Assembly: GCA_964568455.1 (NCBI GenBank)
Contig: CAZMPJ010000002.1
Location: 105,944 to 169,943, forward strand
DNA from: CAZMPJ01 sp964568455
Lineage (GTDB): Bacteria > Margulisbacteria > WOR-1 > O2-12-FULL-45-9
Direction: 5' to 3'
Length of the DNA: 64,000 nt
The position numbers and the translations under genes were made by a program. Shown here in pieces: positions 17,439 through 25,822 of this stretch (within the stretch, counting starts at the first letter, position 1; every line of letters starts with the position of its first letter). The notes under the pieces were generated by a model. That model saw only the letters and a list, made by a program, of their open reading frames with translations. It made no database searches and had not been told where the DNA came from.

Positions 17439-18118
17439 AAACAGTTGCGATAATAACAGCAGGTGGAATGGGCAAAAGAATGGGTCAGCCCAAGCAATTC
17501 TTGGAAATTGCCGGTAAACCCATGGTGGAGCAGACTATTTCGATTTTTGAAAAAGCTGATTGTATAGATGAAATCATTTTGGTAATAAGCCCAGAAGAAA
17601 TTGAAAAAGCTAAAAAGTTTAAATTTAAAAAAATCAAAAAAATTGTTGCTGGAGGCAAAGAAAGACAGGATTCGGTTAATAATGGCTTAAAAGAATTGCC
17701 TGATGATTGTGAAATTGTGGCGATTCATGACGGAGCAAGGCCTTTTGTGAGTGTTGATATTATTGAAGAGTCAGTTAGAGAAGCTAAAAAAGAAGGAGCG
17801 ATAGTAGTTGGGGTTCCTGTTAAAGACACAATAAAACAACTTCAAACATCAAACATCAAACATCAAAATAAATCTGAACTTCAAATTGAGAAAACATTAA
17901 ACCGGAAAAGTTTATGGCGGGCGCAGACGCCGCAGGTTTTTAAGAAGGAAATTATAGTCAAAGCTTATCAGGCAGGGTATAATAGATATCAGGTTACAGA
18001 TGATGCCATGTTGGTTGAAAAACTTGGTATTCCTGTAAAAATGGCAATGGGTTCGTACCAAAATATAAAAATTACCACTCCAGAAGATTTAAAATTGGCG
18101 AAAGGAATAATATCATGA
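17435..18118 (+). CDS. ispD: 2-C-methyl-D-erythritol 4-phosphate cytidylyltransferase
   Basis: Transfers CMP to MEP in the non-mevalonate isoprenoid pathway, the same pathway as dxs further downstream. The 227-residue protein has the nucleotide loop TAGGMGKRMG, the block AIHDGARPFV, WRAQTPQVFK and TDDAMLVEKLG. ATG 17435 overlaps the previous stop (ATGA). Between VPVKDTIK and SLWRAQTPQ the protein carries an unusual polar segment (LQTSNIKHQNKSELQIE). It is encoded partly by a tandem heptanucleotide (TCAAACA, three exact copies at 17842-17862). The frame is kept and all catalytic motifs remain, so the enzyme should be active. Confidence 0.95.
   Translation: MKTVAIITAGGMGKRMGQPKQFLEIAGKPMVEQTISIFEKADCIDEIILVISPEEIEKAKKFKFKKIKKIVAGGKERQDSVNNGLKELPDDCEIVAIHDGARPFVSVDIIEESVREAKKEGAIVVGVPVKDTIKQLQTSNIKHQNKSELQIEKTLNRKSLWRAQTPQVFKKEIIVKAYQAGYNRYQVTDDAMLVEKLGIPVKMAMGSYQNIKITTPEDLKLAKGIIS
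17842..17869 (+). repeat. Heptanucleotide tandem repeat inside ispD
   Basis: Three exact TCAAACA units followed by a diverged fourth (TCAAAAT). Together they encode part of the LQTSNIKHQN segment in a loop between conserved blocks. Similar 7-bp repeats occur in dxs, gcvPB and prmC. Confidence 0.9.
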
Positions 18119-18570
18119 TAAATTTGTTGTTGTCGAATTTTGTTCTTGTATCAGTAGTGGTTTCTTGGTTTTTAGCTCAATTTTTGAAAGTAGTTATTTA
18201 CTATTTTGAAGAGAAGAAGCTTAATTTGTGGCACTTTTTTGAGGCGGGTGGTATGCCATCTGCTCACTCGGCAGCAGTTACTTCTTTAACTTTAGCAGTA
18301 GCACTTAGTGCTGGAATTGGCAGTCCTTTAGTTGTAATTTGTTTCGTCTTTGCCTTAATTGTTATGTATGATGCTACAGGGGTGCGGCGGGCAGCGGGAA
18401 AACAAGCGGAAATTCTTAACAAGATTATTGATGATAGTTATTCAACCGGCAAAGTTAAAATCAGCAAACTAAAAGAGATTTTAGGGCATGATCCGATTGA
18501 GGTGGTTGCTGGTGCTACTTTAGCTGTTACCATGACTTTACTTACTTATTATGTCTACTTTATTAGATAA
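18115..18570 (+). CDS. DUF212 / divergent PAP2 family membrane protein
   Basis: A 151-residue membrane protein of the DUF212 (YuiD-like) family, distantly related to PAP2 phosphatases. It has three to four hydrophobic helices, the GGMPSAHSA motif after the first loop, YDATGVRRAAGKQAE in the cytoplasmic stretch, and the GHDPIEVVAGA block before the last helix. A lipid phosphatase activity, for example on isoprenyl phosphates, is suggested by the fold and by its place between ispD and dxs, but this has not been shown for the family as far as I know. It overlaps ispD by 4 bp and dxs by 20 bp. Confidence 0.88.
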   Translation: MINLLLSNFVLVSVVVSWFLAQFLKVVIYYFEEKKLNLWHFFEAGGMPSAHSAAVTSLTLAVALSAGIGSPLVVICFVFALIVMYDATGVRRAAGKQAEILNKIIDDSYSTGKVKISKLKEILGHDPIEVVAGATLAVTMTLLTYYVYFIR

Positions 18571-20422
18571 AATAAAATTACCAGAAACATTAAAAGAACT
18601 GGATGGGAAACAACTGGAAGAAGTTGCTGCCGAAGTTCGTCAGAAAATTATTGAAGTGACTTCCAAAAATGGTGGGCATGTTGCTCCTAGTCTTGGGGCA
18701 ATTGAGTTGGCTGTGGCGCTACATGCTAGCTTTGCCACTCCTAAAGATAAAATTATCTGGGATGTAGGGCATCAGGCTTATGCGCATAAAATTTTAACTG
18801 GTCGAGTGAAAGAGTTTGAAACTTTAAGGACCTTAAATGGTATTTCTGGATTTCCCAAACCAACTGAAAGCCCACATGATGCTTTTGCTGTGGGCCATGC
18901 TTCCACTTCTATTTCTGCTGGGCTGGGTATCGTTAAGGCTCGCGATTTAAAAGGGGAAGATTATTCAGTAGTCTCGGTGATTGGTGATGGTTCTATGTCC
19001 GGTGGATTGGCTTTTGAGGGTGTAAATAATGTTGCCAACTTAAAAACCAATTTTATTGTGATTTTAAATGATAATGAAATGTCTATTTCAAAAAATGTGG
19101 GCGCGCTTTCTAATTACTTAACTCAAGTTTCAACCTCTGATGTTTATGTTGAGCTTAGGAACCGGATTGAAAAATTAGTGAAAAGAATTCCTAATATTGG
19201 AACTCCATTTTTTGAGGCAGCCCGTAAATTAAAAGATCGCACCAGACATTTGGTTATGAGTTTTAAGGTAGATGTTATTTTTGAGGAATTAGGTTTTAAA
19301 TATTTTGGACCGATTGATGGACACAATATCCAACTTTTAATCAGCACTTTGCATCATGCCAGAGATATTGAGGGACCGGTTTTGATTCATGTGATAACTA
19401 AAAAAGGCAAAGGCTTTAAGCCGGCAGAAGATGATCCCAGCCGTTTTCACGGGACAGGTCCTTTTGATATTAAAACTGGTAAAGCCTTAAATGGAACAAA
19501 GGGTCTAACTTATACTAAAGTATTTAGTAAAACCCTGGTTAAGATTGCTCAGGAAAATTCTAAAATTGTTGGGGTTACGGCTGCGATGTTGGATGGAACT
19601 GGCATGGAAGAGTTTGCTAAAAAATTCCCTAAACGTTTTTTTGACGTAGGGATAGCAGAAGAACATGCAGTAACTTTTTCCGCCGGCCTGGCGATTTCTG
19701 GAATGAAGCCAATGGTGGCGATTTATTCCACTTTTTTGCAAAGAAGTTATGATGAAATAGTGCACGATGTTTGCCTGCAAAATTTACCAGTTACTTTTTG
19801 TCTTGACCGCGCTGGTTTAGTAGGGGAAGATGGCCCAACCCATCATGGGATGTTTGATTTAGCTTATCTCCGGTCAATTCCTAATATGGTAGTGATGGCG
19901 CCAAAAGATGAAAATGAATTTCAGCACATGCTCTATACTGCTAGTAAACATGATGGACCAATATCTATTAGATATCCCAGAGGTAAAGGACCTGGTGTTG
20001 AGTTAGACCAAGAATTAAAAGAATTGGACATTGGCAAGTCTGAAAATTCATTAGCCATTAGTCATTCGTCATTAGTCATTATCGCAGTCGGCTCAATGGT
20101 TGATCCGGCGGTTAAAGCGGCTGAAAAGTTGGGCAATGCCACAGTAATCAATGCCCGATTTGTAAAACCTTTAGACAAAGAATTGATTTTAAACGCAGTT
20201 AAGAATGCAAAACATGTGGTAACGGTTGAAGAAGGAGTTCTTGAAGGTGGTTTTGGTTCAGCAATATTGGAATTATTATCTGATGAGGGAATTAATATTC
20301 CTATTCACCGCCTTGGTATTCCATCAGAGTTTGTTGAGCAAGGCAAGCGATCTGAACTATTAGAAAAATATGGTTTAACTGCGGAGGGGATTTATAAGAC
20401 ATGCCAACAGATATTGAAATAG
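18551..20422 (+). CDS. dxs: 1-deoxy-D-xylulose-5-phosphate synthase
   Basis: Condenses pyruvate and glyceraldehyde-3-phosphate in the first step of the MEP pathway, using thiamine diphosphate. The 623-residue protein has the catalytic histidines (GGHVAPSLG, DVGHQAYAHK), the TPP motif GDGSMSGG...LNDNEMSIS, the GIAEEHAVTF glutamate and the C-terminal transketolase domain. A short odd segment (SLAISHSSLVII, about residues 500-510) is encoded by five copies of a 7-bp tandem repeat (20048-20082). It sits at the junction between the pyrimidine domain and the C-terminal domain, where the fold should tolerate it. The start overlaps DUF212 by 20 bp; the end overlaps fhs by 22 bp. Confidence 0.96.
   Translation: MSTLLDKIKLPETLKELDGKQLEEVAAEVRQKIIEVTSKNGGHVAPSLGAIELAVALHASFATPKDKIIWDVGHQAYAHKILTGRVKEFETLRTLNGISGFPKPTESPHDAFAVGHASTSISAGLGIVKARDLKGEDYSVVSVIGDGSMSGGLAFEGVNNVANLKTNFIVILNDNEMSISKNVGALSNYLTQVSTSDVYVELRNRIEKLVKRIPNIGTPFFEAARKLKDRTRHLVMSFKVDVIFEELGFKYFGPIDGHNIQLLISTLHHARDIEGPVLIHVITKKGKGFKPAEDDPSRFHGTGPFDIKTGKALNGTKGLTYTKVFSKTLVKIAQENSKIVGVTAAMLDGTGMEEFAKKFPKRFFDVGIAEEHAVTFSAGLAISGMKPMVAIYSTFLQRSYDEIVHDVCLQNLPVTFCLDRAGLVGEDGPTHHGMFDLAYLRSIPNMVVMAPKDENEFQHMLYTASKHDGPISIRYPRGKGPGVELDQELKELDIGKSENSLAISHSSLVIIAVGSMVDPAVKAAEKLGNATVINARFVKPLDKELILNAVKNAKHVVTVEEGVLEGGFGSAILELLSDEGINIPIHRLGIPSEFVEQGKRSELLEKYGLTAEGIYKTCQQILK
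20048..20082 (+). repeat. Heptanucleotide tandem repeat inside dxs
   Basis: Five 7-bp units in a row: TCATTAG, CCATTAG, TCATTCG, TCATTAG, TCATTAT. They encode SLAISHSSLVII in frame, between the second and third domains of the synthase. Confidence 0.9.
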
Positions 20423-21954
20423 CCCAAAAGGCGAAAATTAAAAATATTGAATTAATTGCCAAAAAAGCTGGAATTAAGGTTTCTGAATTAGAATTTTACG
20501 GAAAAGATAAAGCTAAAGTTAATTTAGATATTTTTAAGCGACTGAAGAAGAAAAAAGATGGCAAATTAATTTTAGTTACCACTATGACGCCAACTCCACA
20601 AGGTGAAGGAAAAACTACTACCACTATTGGTTTAGCTCAATCGCTTCCCAAAGCTATTGCTTGCATCCGCGAACCATCCCTTGGCCCAGTAATGGGGATG
20701 AAGGGTGGGGCTGCGGGTGGTGGTTATTCACAAGTAATTCCCATGGATGATATTAATCTGCATTTAACCGGTGATATGCATATGATTACTTCAGCTCATA
20801 ATCTTTTAACTGCCATGGTTTATAATCACGTTCATCAAGGCAATAAATTAGCCATTGATATTAATCGCATTGTCTGGCGCAGAACAATGGATATGAATGA
20901 CCGATCTTTACGTGAGCAATTTGATATTACGGCTTCGTCTGAAGTAATGGCGATTTTGTGTTTATCAACCAGTGTAACTGATATGAAAAAACGACTGGGT
21001 GAAATTATTATTGCTTATAATATAAGTGGTAAGCCGGTTAGGGCAAAAGATATAAAAGCTCAAGGCGCTATGGCACTTTTAATGTGGCATGCGTTAAAAC
21101 CTAATTTAGTTCAGACTCTTGAAGGCGATCCTGTTTTTATTCATGGTGGACCTTTTGCTAATATTGCTCATGGCTGTAATAGTTTAATTGCTACAAAATT
21201 AGCCTTGAAATTAGCTGATTATGTGGTTACTGAAGCAGGTTTTGGTTCTGATCTTGGAGCAGAGAAGTTTTTTAATATCAAATGCAGAGTAGGCAAATTA
21301 AAACCATCAGCTGTGGTTTTGGTTGTTACCAAACAAGCTTTAAAACAGCATGGCTATGATAACCTGGAAAAACATATTGAAAACCTTAAAAACTTTGGGG
21401 TGCCAATTGTTATTGCAATTAATCGCAAAACCAGTGATAAAGATCAGGATATACGTATTATCCAGGCCAATTGTTCCAGGTTTGATCTGCCTTGTGTTGT
21501 ATCGGATGTTTGGGCAAAGGGAAGTAAGGGTGGAGCGGATCTAGCTAAAGCAGTTATTGAGGCTTGTAAACAAAAAGCTAAATTCCAGTGTCTCTATGAT
21601 TTAAAAACTCCTTTAGAAAAGAAGATTGAATTGATTGCTAAGCAGGTTTATGGAGCAGCGGGAGTTAAATTTGAAGATGAAGCGCAAGAAGATTTAAAAT
21701 TTTTAGAAAAACATGGTTTTGCTGATTTGCCAATTTGTATGGCCAAGACCCAATATTCTTTGTCAGATGACGCTAAAAAATTTGGCAGACCTAAAAACTT
21801 TAAAATTACAGTTAAAAAACTCAAAGCTTCAGCTGGTGCAGGTTTTATTGTAGCTTACACCGGTAAAATTCTCACTATGCCTGGTTTGCCAAAACACCCG
21901 GCTGCAGAAAACATGGATGTGTCTGAAGATGGCAAAATTAAGGGGTTGTTTTAA
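20401..21954 (+). CDS. fhs: Formate--tetrahydrofolate ligase
   Basis: Activates formate to 10-formyl-THF with ATP and links to glyA and the glycine cleavage system in C1 metabolism. The 517 residues carry the ATP-binding TPTPQGEGKTTTTIGL, REPSLGPVMGMKGGAAGGG, the GDMHMITSAHNLL block, and TEAGFGSDLGAEKFFNIKCR. The family is usually about 555 residues, so this version is slightly compact with no key block missing. The start overlaps the dxs end by 22 bp; the stop shares a base with the folE start (TAATG). An acetogenic Wood-Ljungdahl role cannot be inferred from this gene alone. Confidence 0.97.
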   Translation: MPTDIEIAQKAKIKNIELIAKKAGIKVSELEFYGKDKAKVNLDIFKRLKKKKDGKLILVTTMTPTPQGEGKTTTTIGLAQSLPKAIACIREPSLGPVMGMKGGAAGGGYSQVIPMDDINLHLTGDMHMITSAHNLLTAMVYNHVHQGNKLAIDINRIVWRRTMDMNDRSLREQFDITASSEVMAILCLSTSVTDMKKRLGEIIIAYNISGKPVRAKDIKAQGAMALLMWHALKPNLVQTLEGDPVFIHGGPFANIAHGCNSLIATKLALKLADYVVTEAGFGSDLGAEKFFNIKCRVGKLKPSAVVLVVTKQALKQHGYDNLEKHIENLKNFGVPIVIAINRKTSDKDQDIRIIQANCSRFDLPCVVSDVWAKGSKGGADLAKAVIEACKQKAKFQCLYDLKTPLEKKIELIAKQVYGAAGVKFEDEAQEDLKFLEKHGFADLPICMAKTQYSLSDDAKKFGRPKNFKITVKKLKASAGAGFIVAYTGKILTMPGLPKHPAAENMDVSEDGKIKGLF

Positions 21955-22511
21955 TGATCAACCAGAAAAAGATTGAAAAAGCTATAAAAGAAATATTGAT
22001 TGCGATTGGGGAAGATCCTAAGCGGTCAGGGATAAAAGATACTCCTAAACGCGTGGCGAGGATGTATGCAGAGTTGTTTGGTGGTTTGCATAGTGATCCA
22101 GCTAAAGAGTTGACGGTATTTCACGAAGAAGATCACGAAGAAATGGTTATGATCAAAGATATTCCCTTTTATTCTATGTGTGAACATCATCTGGTTCCGT
22201 TCTTTGGCAAAGCGCATGTGGCTTATATTCCTACTATGGGGCGTGTTACCGGTCTTTCAAAATTAGTTAGAGTGGTGGAGGGGTTTGCCAAACGGCCGCA
22301 AATACAAGAACGCTTAACCAGCCAGATTGCTGATTGTATTATGAAAAAAATCAAGCCTAGAGGTGTTTTTGTTGTAATTGAAGCAGAACATCTCTGCATG
22401 TCAATGCGCGGGGTGAAAAAACCAGGCGCCATTACTACTACATCTGCTGTGCGCGGAGTTTTTCAGAAAAACGCAAAAACCCGAGCTGAAGCACTTTCAT
22501 TAATTAAGTGA
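21954..22511 (+). CDS. folE: GTP cyclohydrolase I
   Basis: Opens GTP to 7,8-dihydroneopterin triphosphate, the first step of folate and pterin synthesis. The 185-residue protein shows the zinc ligands in SMCEHHLVPFFG and HLCMSMRGVKKPG. GRVTGLSKLVRVVEGFAKRPQIQE and TSAVRGVF are also present. Family length is normal. Translation is coupled to fhs through TAATG. The pairing with fhs makes sense because the folate made from dihydroneopterin is the substrate of Fhs. Confidence 0.97.
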   Translation: MINQKKIEKAIKEILIAIGEDPKRSGIKDTPKRVARMYAELFGGLHSDPAKELTVFHEEDHEEMVMIKDIPFYSMCEHHLVPFFGKAHVAYIPTMGRVTGLSKLVRVVEGFAKRPQIQERLTSQIADCIMKKIKPRGVFVVIEAEHLCMSMRGVKKPGAITTTSAVRGVFQKNAKTRAEALSLIK

Positions 22512-22517
22512 TATAAT
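22512..22517 (+). promoter_or_regulatory. Candidate -10 box of the histidine kinase gene (leaderless type)
   Basis: TATAAT starts right after the folE stop codon and ends 6 nt before ATG 22524. There is no ribosome-binding site between them. No convincing -35. Confidence 0.5.
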
Positions 22518-22523
22518 TCTTAC

Positions 22524-24134
22524 ATGGATCTTTTGCTTTTTACTGCTATTGTTTCACTGCTCCTGGGAATTTTTGTTTTTGTTAAAGGCTCAAATAAATC
22601 TGCTAATCTAACTTTAGCCATGTTTTCTTTAAGCTTAGCCCTTTGGTGTTTTGCCCAGGTAATGGGAGGAGCCGCTGAAAGCAAAGAACTTGTCTTGCTT
22701 TGGACCAGAGAGGGGATTGCTGGTGCCATATTTATACCGGTATTTTTTCTGCACTTTATTTTGGCTTTAGTAGAAAGAGAAAAACAGGAAAAAGCAATTA
22801 TTTATATAGTTTATTTAGCTGGCTTTATTTTTCTTGCCTTAGATTTTACTCCATTCTTTGTTATGGATGTTGCTCCCACCGGAGGTTTTAAATATTATCC
22901 CCAGCCAGGTATTGTTTATCCAGCTTTTGCGGTTTTTATTGCTTTTTGTTTCGTTGGCGGGTTTTATTATTTAATTGACTCTTTTCGCAACGTTTCAGGA
23001 CAAAAGAAAAACCAGCTACTTTATGTCATTGTAGCGGCGATTATTGGCTTTTTAGGTGGGATGACGGCATTTTTTCCTATTTGGGGAATTAATTTCCCGG
23101 TCTTATCTTATTATGGCTTGCCACTTTGCCTTTTAATTATGGCCTACGCCATTGTTAAACATAAATTACTGGATGTTTCCATTATTATACGTGAAGGTTT
23201 AGTTTATTCCACTTTAACCTTGTTGTTTGCCAGTTTTTATGCCTTGACTATACTACTTACCAACTCCTTACTTACTAGTTATGTAAGTTTTAATCCTTTA
23301 TTGACTATGTTTGTAGTGGCTTTTATTTCGGTTTTAATTTTTCAACCAGTCAAAGATTGGGTTCAAGGAATTATTGATCGTATTTTCTTTAGAGGGGAAT
23401 ATCGTTACCAAAAAACCATTGACGATCTTTCTTTGGAGAACAAGAAATTATTTAGATCGCTATTGCGAGCCGATAAATTAGCTTCACTGGGTACGCTTTC
23501 GGCGGGTATGGCGCATGAAATTAAAAATCCTTTAGCGTCGATTAAAGGCATGACTCAAGTGCTAGAAGAAAACTTAAATGACGCCAGTTTCCTTAAAAAA
23601 TACCAGGACTTAATTAGCCGCCAGATTGACCGGATCAATAATTTAATTGAAAAGATGTTGAAACTGGGACAATCCCAGGGCCTTTCTTTAACTAAATTTA
23701 ATCTTAATAATGTTATTGAAGAGAATCTTCAGTTAATTGAAAATCAATGTAATAAAAAAAGTATCAGTTTAAACAAAAAATTAAGTAAAGTTAGAGAAAT
23801 TCAGGCAGACCGTGAGCAATTTTCTCAAGTAATTTTAAATTTATTGTTAAATGCTATCCAAGCTATGCCTAATGGTGGGGGGATTTTAGTTCGATCGTTT
23901 GAAAATAAGCAAGGAATTACCATTGAAGTAAAAGATAGTGGGGTGGGAATTGCCGAAAATAAAATAGGGCAGATTTTTGATCCATTTTTTAGTTTAAAAG
24001 AAAAGGGAACCGGCATGGGTCTGGCAGTTGCCTATCGAATTGTAAAAGAGCATAATGGAGAAATCAATGTTGAGAGCGAAACTGGAAAGGGAACCACATT
24101 TAGTATATGGCTTCCTATAAAACCAGAGCAATAA
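22524..24134 (+). CDS. Membrane sensor histidine kinase with 7TM-like input region
   Basis: A 536-residue kinase. The N-terminal half has about eight hydrophobic segments, starting with DLLLFTAIVSLLLGIFVFV, in the style of histidine kinases with a 7TM-type or sodium-symporter-like sensor. A dimerisation domain follows with the phospho-acceptor histidine in SAGMAHEIKNPLASIKG. The HATPase domain has N box NLLLNAIQAMPNGG, G1 DSGVGI, F box DPFFSLKEKGTGMGL and a G2-like GKGTTF. No response regulator is encoded nearby, so it is an orphan kinase. The signal is unknown. Its 3' end overlaps recO by 28 bp. Confidence 0.9.
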   Translation: MDLLLFTAIVSLLLGIFVFVKGSNKSANLTLAMFSLSLALWCFAQVMGGAAESKELVLLWTREGIAGAIFIPVFFLHFILALVEREKQEKAIIYIVYLAGFIFLALDFTPFFVMDVAPTGGFKYYPQPGIVYPAFAVFIAFCFVGGFYYLIDSFRNVSGQKKNQLLYVIVAAIIGFLGGMTAFFPIWGINFPVLSYYGLPLCLLIMAYAIVKHKLLDVSIIIREGLVYSTLTLLFASFYALTILLTNSLLTSYVSFNPLLTMFVVAFISVLIFQPVKDWVQGIIDRIFFRGEYRYQKTIDDLSLENKKLFRSLLRADKLASLGTLSAGMAHEIKNPLASIKGMTQVLEENLNDASFLKKYQDLISRQIDRINNLIEKMLKLGQSQGLSLTKFNLNNVIEENLQLIENQCNKKSISLNKKLSKVREIQADREQFSQVILNLLLNAIQAMPNGGGILVRSFENKQGITIEVKDSGVGIAENKIGQIFDPFFSLKEKGTGMGLAVAYRIVKEHNGEINVESETGKGTTFSIWLPIKPEQ

Positions 24135-24613
24135 TTTTAAAAACTGCTCCATTTTCTGAAGCAGACAAAATGGTTACTTTGTTTTCAAGGGATACTGGAA
24201 AAATAAAAGCTATTGCCAAGAGTGCGCGCAAAGTTCCCTCTAGATTAGGCGGACGAGTTGAGCCTTTTACTCATGCTGAATACTTTATTGCCAAAGGGCG
24301 TAACTTAGATATTATTTCCCAGTGCCAGATGATTGAAACTTTTCAGAGAATTAGGGACGGAGAAGATCGTCTTCCGGCTGGACTTTATATTCTTAAATTA
24401 ATTGATATGGGTACGGCGATAGGGCAGCCTTATCCAGAACTATTTGATTTATTACTCAAAGCTTTGTTACAATTAAAAGCCGACGTTCCAGGAAGAAAAG
24501 TTGCTAAAGATTTTGTAAATGATTTTGTAGTGCTTGAGGGTATTTATCAAGCAGACGTTAATCCCACTGATTCATTAACTGAACATATAGGAAGAGATAT
24601 TAGGAAATGGTAG
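24107..24613 (+). CDS. recO: DNA repair protein RecO, shortened
   Basis: RecO helps load RecA onto SSB-coated DNA in recombinational repair. The N-terminal OB-fold is typical (YKTRAIILKTAPFSEADKMVTLFSRDTGKIKAIAKSARK, and so on, about residues 4-80). The helical region follows. The protein is only 168 residues, against about 240 in most bacteria. The C-terminal part jumps from the helix FVVLEGIYQAD directly to LTEHIGRDIRKW, which resembles the usual C-terminal helix. The zinc-finger or equivalent middle segment of about 70 residues is absent. Because the reading frame is intact and overlaps both neighbours, this looks like a compact form and not a frameshift. Confidence 0.8.
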   Translation: MASYKTRAIILKTAPFSEADKMVTLFSRDTGKIKAIAKSARKVPSRLGGRVEPFTHAEYFIAKGRNLDIISQCQMIETFQRIRDGEDRLPAGLYILKLIDMGTAIGQPYPELFDLLLKALLQLKADVPGRKVAKDFVNDFVVLEGIYQADVNPTDSLTEHIGRDIRKW

Positions 24614-25821
24614 AGACCGGAGAAGGTCAAAGCTTTATAAAAGTCTTATCTAATCGAAGTTTTTTGGTGCTTTGGTTTAGCCAATTAAATTCCCAGCTAG
24701 CAGACCGTATTTTTGTCTATGTCTTAATGATCCTTGCTTATAACTTGACTAAATCTAATCTGGGAGTTTCGGTTCCATTACTGGCTTTTGGCATCCCCTC
24801 TGTACTTTTTGGCCCTTTAGCCGGGGTTTTTGTGGACAAATGGAATCGTAAAGCCATTTTAAGCATCACTTCTTTAATGAGGGGTTTATTAATTTTATTA
24901 ATTGTTCCTTTAATTGAACAATCTTTGGCTTTGATTTTTTTAGTTAGTTTTTTGATTTATACGGCCACCCAATTTTTTGCACCAGCAGAATCAGCGTCTA
25001 TTCCTGAATTAGTCAAGAAAAAAGACTTAATTGTTGCTAATTCACTTTTTATGATTACCTGGATGGCGTCTTCGGTGATTGGTTTTGGCTTAGGTGCGCC
25101 ACTGGTCAATTATTTTGGCAATGAAGGAACTTTTATTTTTGCTGCGGCCTTATATTTTATAGCGGCGGCAGCTATTATTGTGATACCGATAAAAAGGATT
25201 AAAGGAGTTAAGCATACCAAGGGCACGATTAAAAAAGACCTTGTTTATGGATTAGAATTTATTCGACGTAATCAAATAGTGCTTTTTTCTCTTTTAAAAT
25301 TGTTTGTGGCTACCTCTGCTATTGCCGTGCTTTCGCTGTTAGCAATTTCTTATGCTAAGGATATTTTAGGCATGCCGGCTAAGAATTTTGGTTATTTAAT
25401 TCTAGCGGTGGGAGCAGGCATGTTTGTGGGTATGTGGTTGCTAGAACGCTTACGTTTATATTTAAGCAAAGGAATGATTGTAGTTATAAGTTTTATTTTG
25501 TCTGGCATGGTTTTAGTTTTAATGGGCAAGGTAACAGAAATTAAGTCTGCTATATTTTTGATTTTCTTGCTGGGAGTGGGAAATCTTTTTATTACTTCCT
25601 CTATCCAAACTATTTTACACCAAAAGATTCCCAGAAAAATTCGTGGCCGGGTTTTTGGCGTGCAAAATATGTTAATTAATTCAGCCTTTGTTTTTCCGGT
25701 GATTCTCGCTGGGTTTTTGGCTGATATATATGGCGTAAATTTTGCTTTGAGCTTGTTGGGAGTGGTGGTAGTTTTAACTGGACTGGCTGGAATATTTTTG
25801 CCCAAGTTTCGGACAGTATAA
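24607..25821 (+). CDS. Major facilitator superfamily transporter (MFS_3/EntS-like)
   Basis: A 404-residue carrier with about twelve hydrophobic helices. The N-terminus SFLVLWFSQLNSQLADRIF and the A-loop motif FVDKWNRKAIL are typical of the MFS_3 branch that includes enterobactin and macrolide exporters. A second cytoplasmic loop (KIPRKIRGRVFGVQNMLIN) matches the family as well. The substrate cannot be predicted. It overlaps recO by 7 bp and is followed 1 bp later by a radical SAM gene and then a glycosyltransferase. Export of a small product of these two enzymes is possible but unsupported. Confidence 0.85.
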   Translation: MVETGEGQSFIKVLSNRSFLVLWFSQLNSQLADRIFVYVLMILAYNLTKSNLGVSVPLLAFGIPSVLFGPLAGVFVDKWNRKAILSITSLMRGLLILLIVPLIEQSLALIFLVSFLIYTATQFFAPAESASIPELVKKKDLIVANSLFMITWMASSVIGFGLGAPLVNYFGNEGTFIFAAALYFIAAAAIIVIPIKRIKGVKHTKGTIKKDLVYGLEFIRRNQIVLFSLLKLFVATSAIAVLSLLAISYAKDILGMPAKNFGYLILAVGAGMFVGMWLLERLRLYLSKGMIVVISFILSGMVLVLMGKVTEIKSAIFLIFLLGVGNLFITSSIQTILHQKIPRKIRGRVFGVQNMLINSAFVFPVILAGFLADIYGVNFALSLLGVVVVLTGLAGIFLPKFRTV

Positions 25822-25822
25822 A

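Noticed and set aside
20048..20082. Frameshift in dxs at the repeat
   Set aside because: The frame is open through the five units and the conserved C-terminal domain follows in frame.
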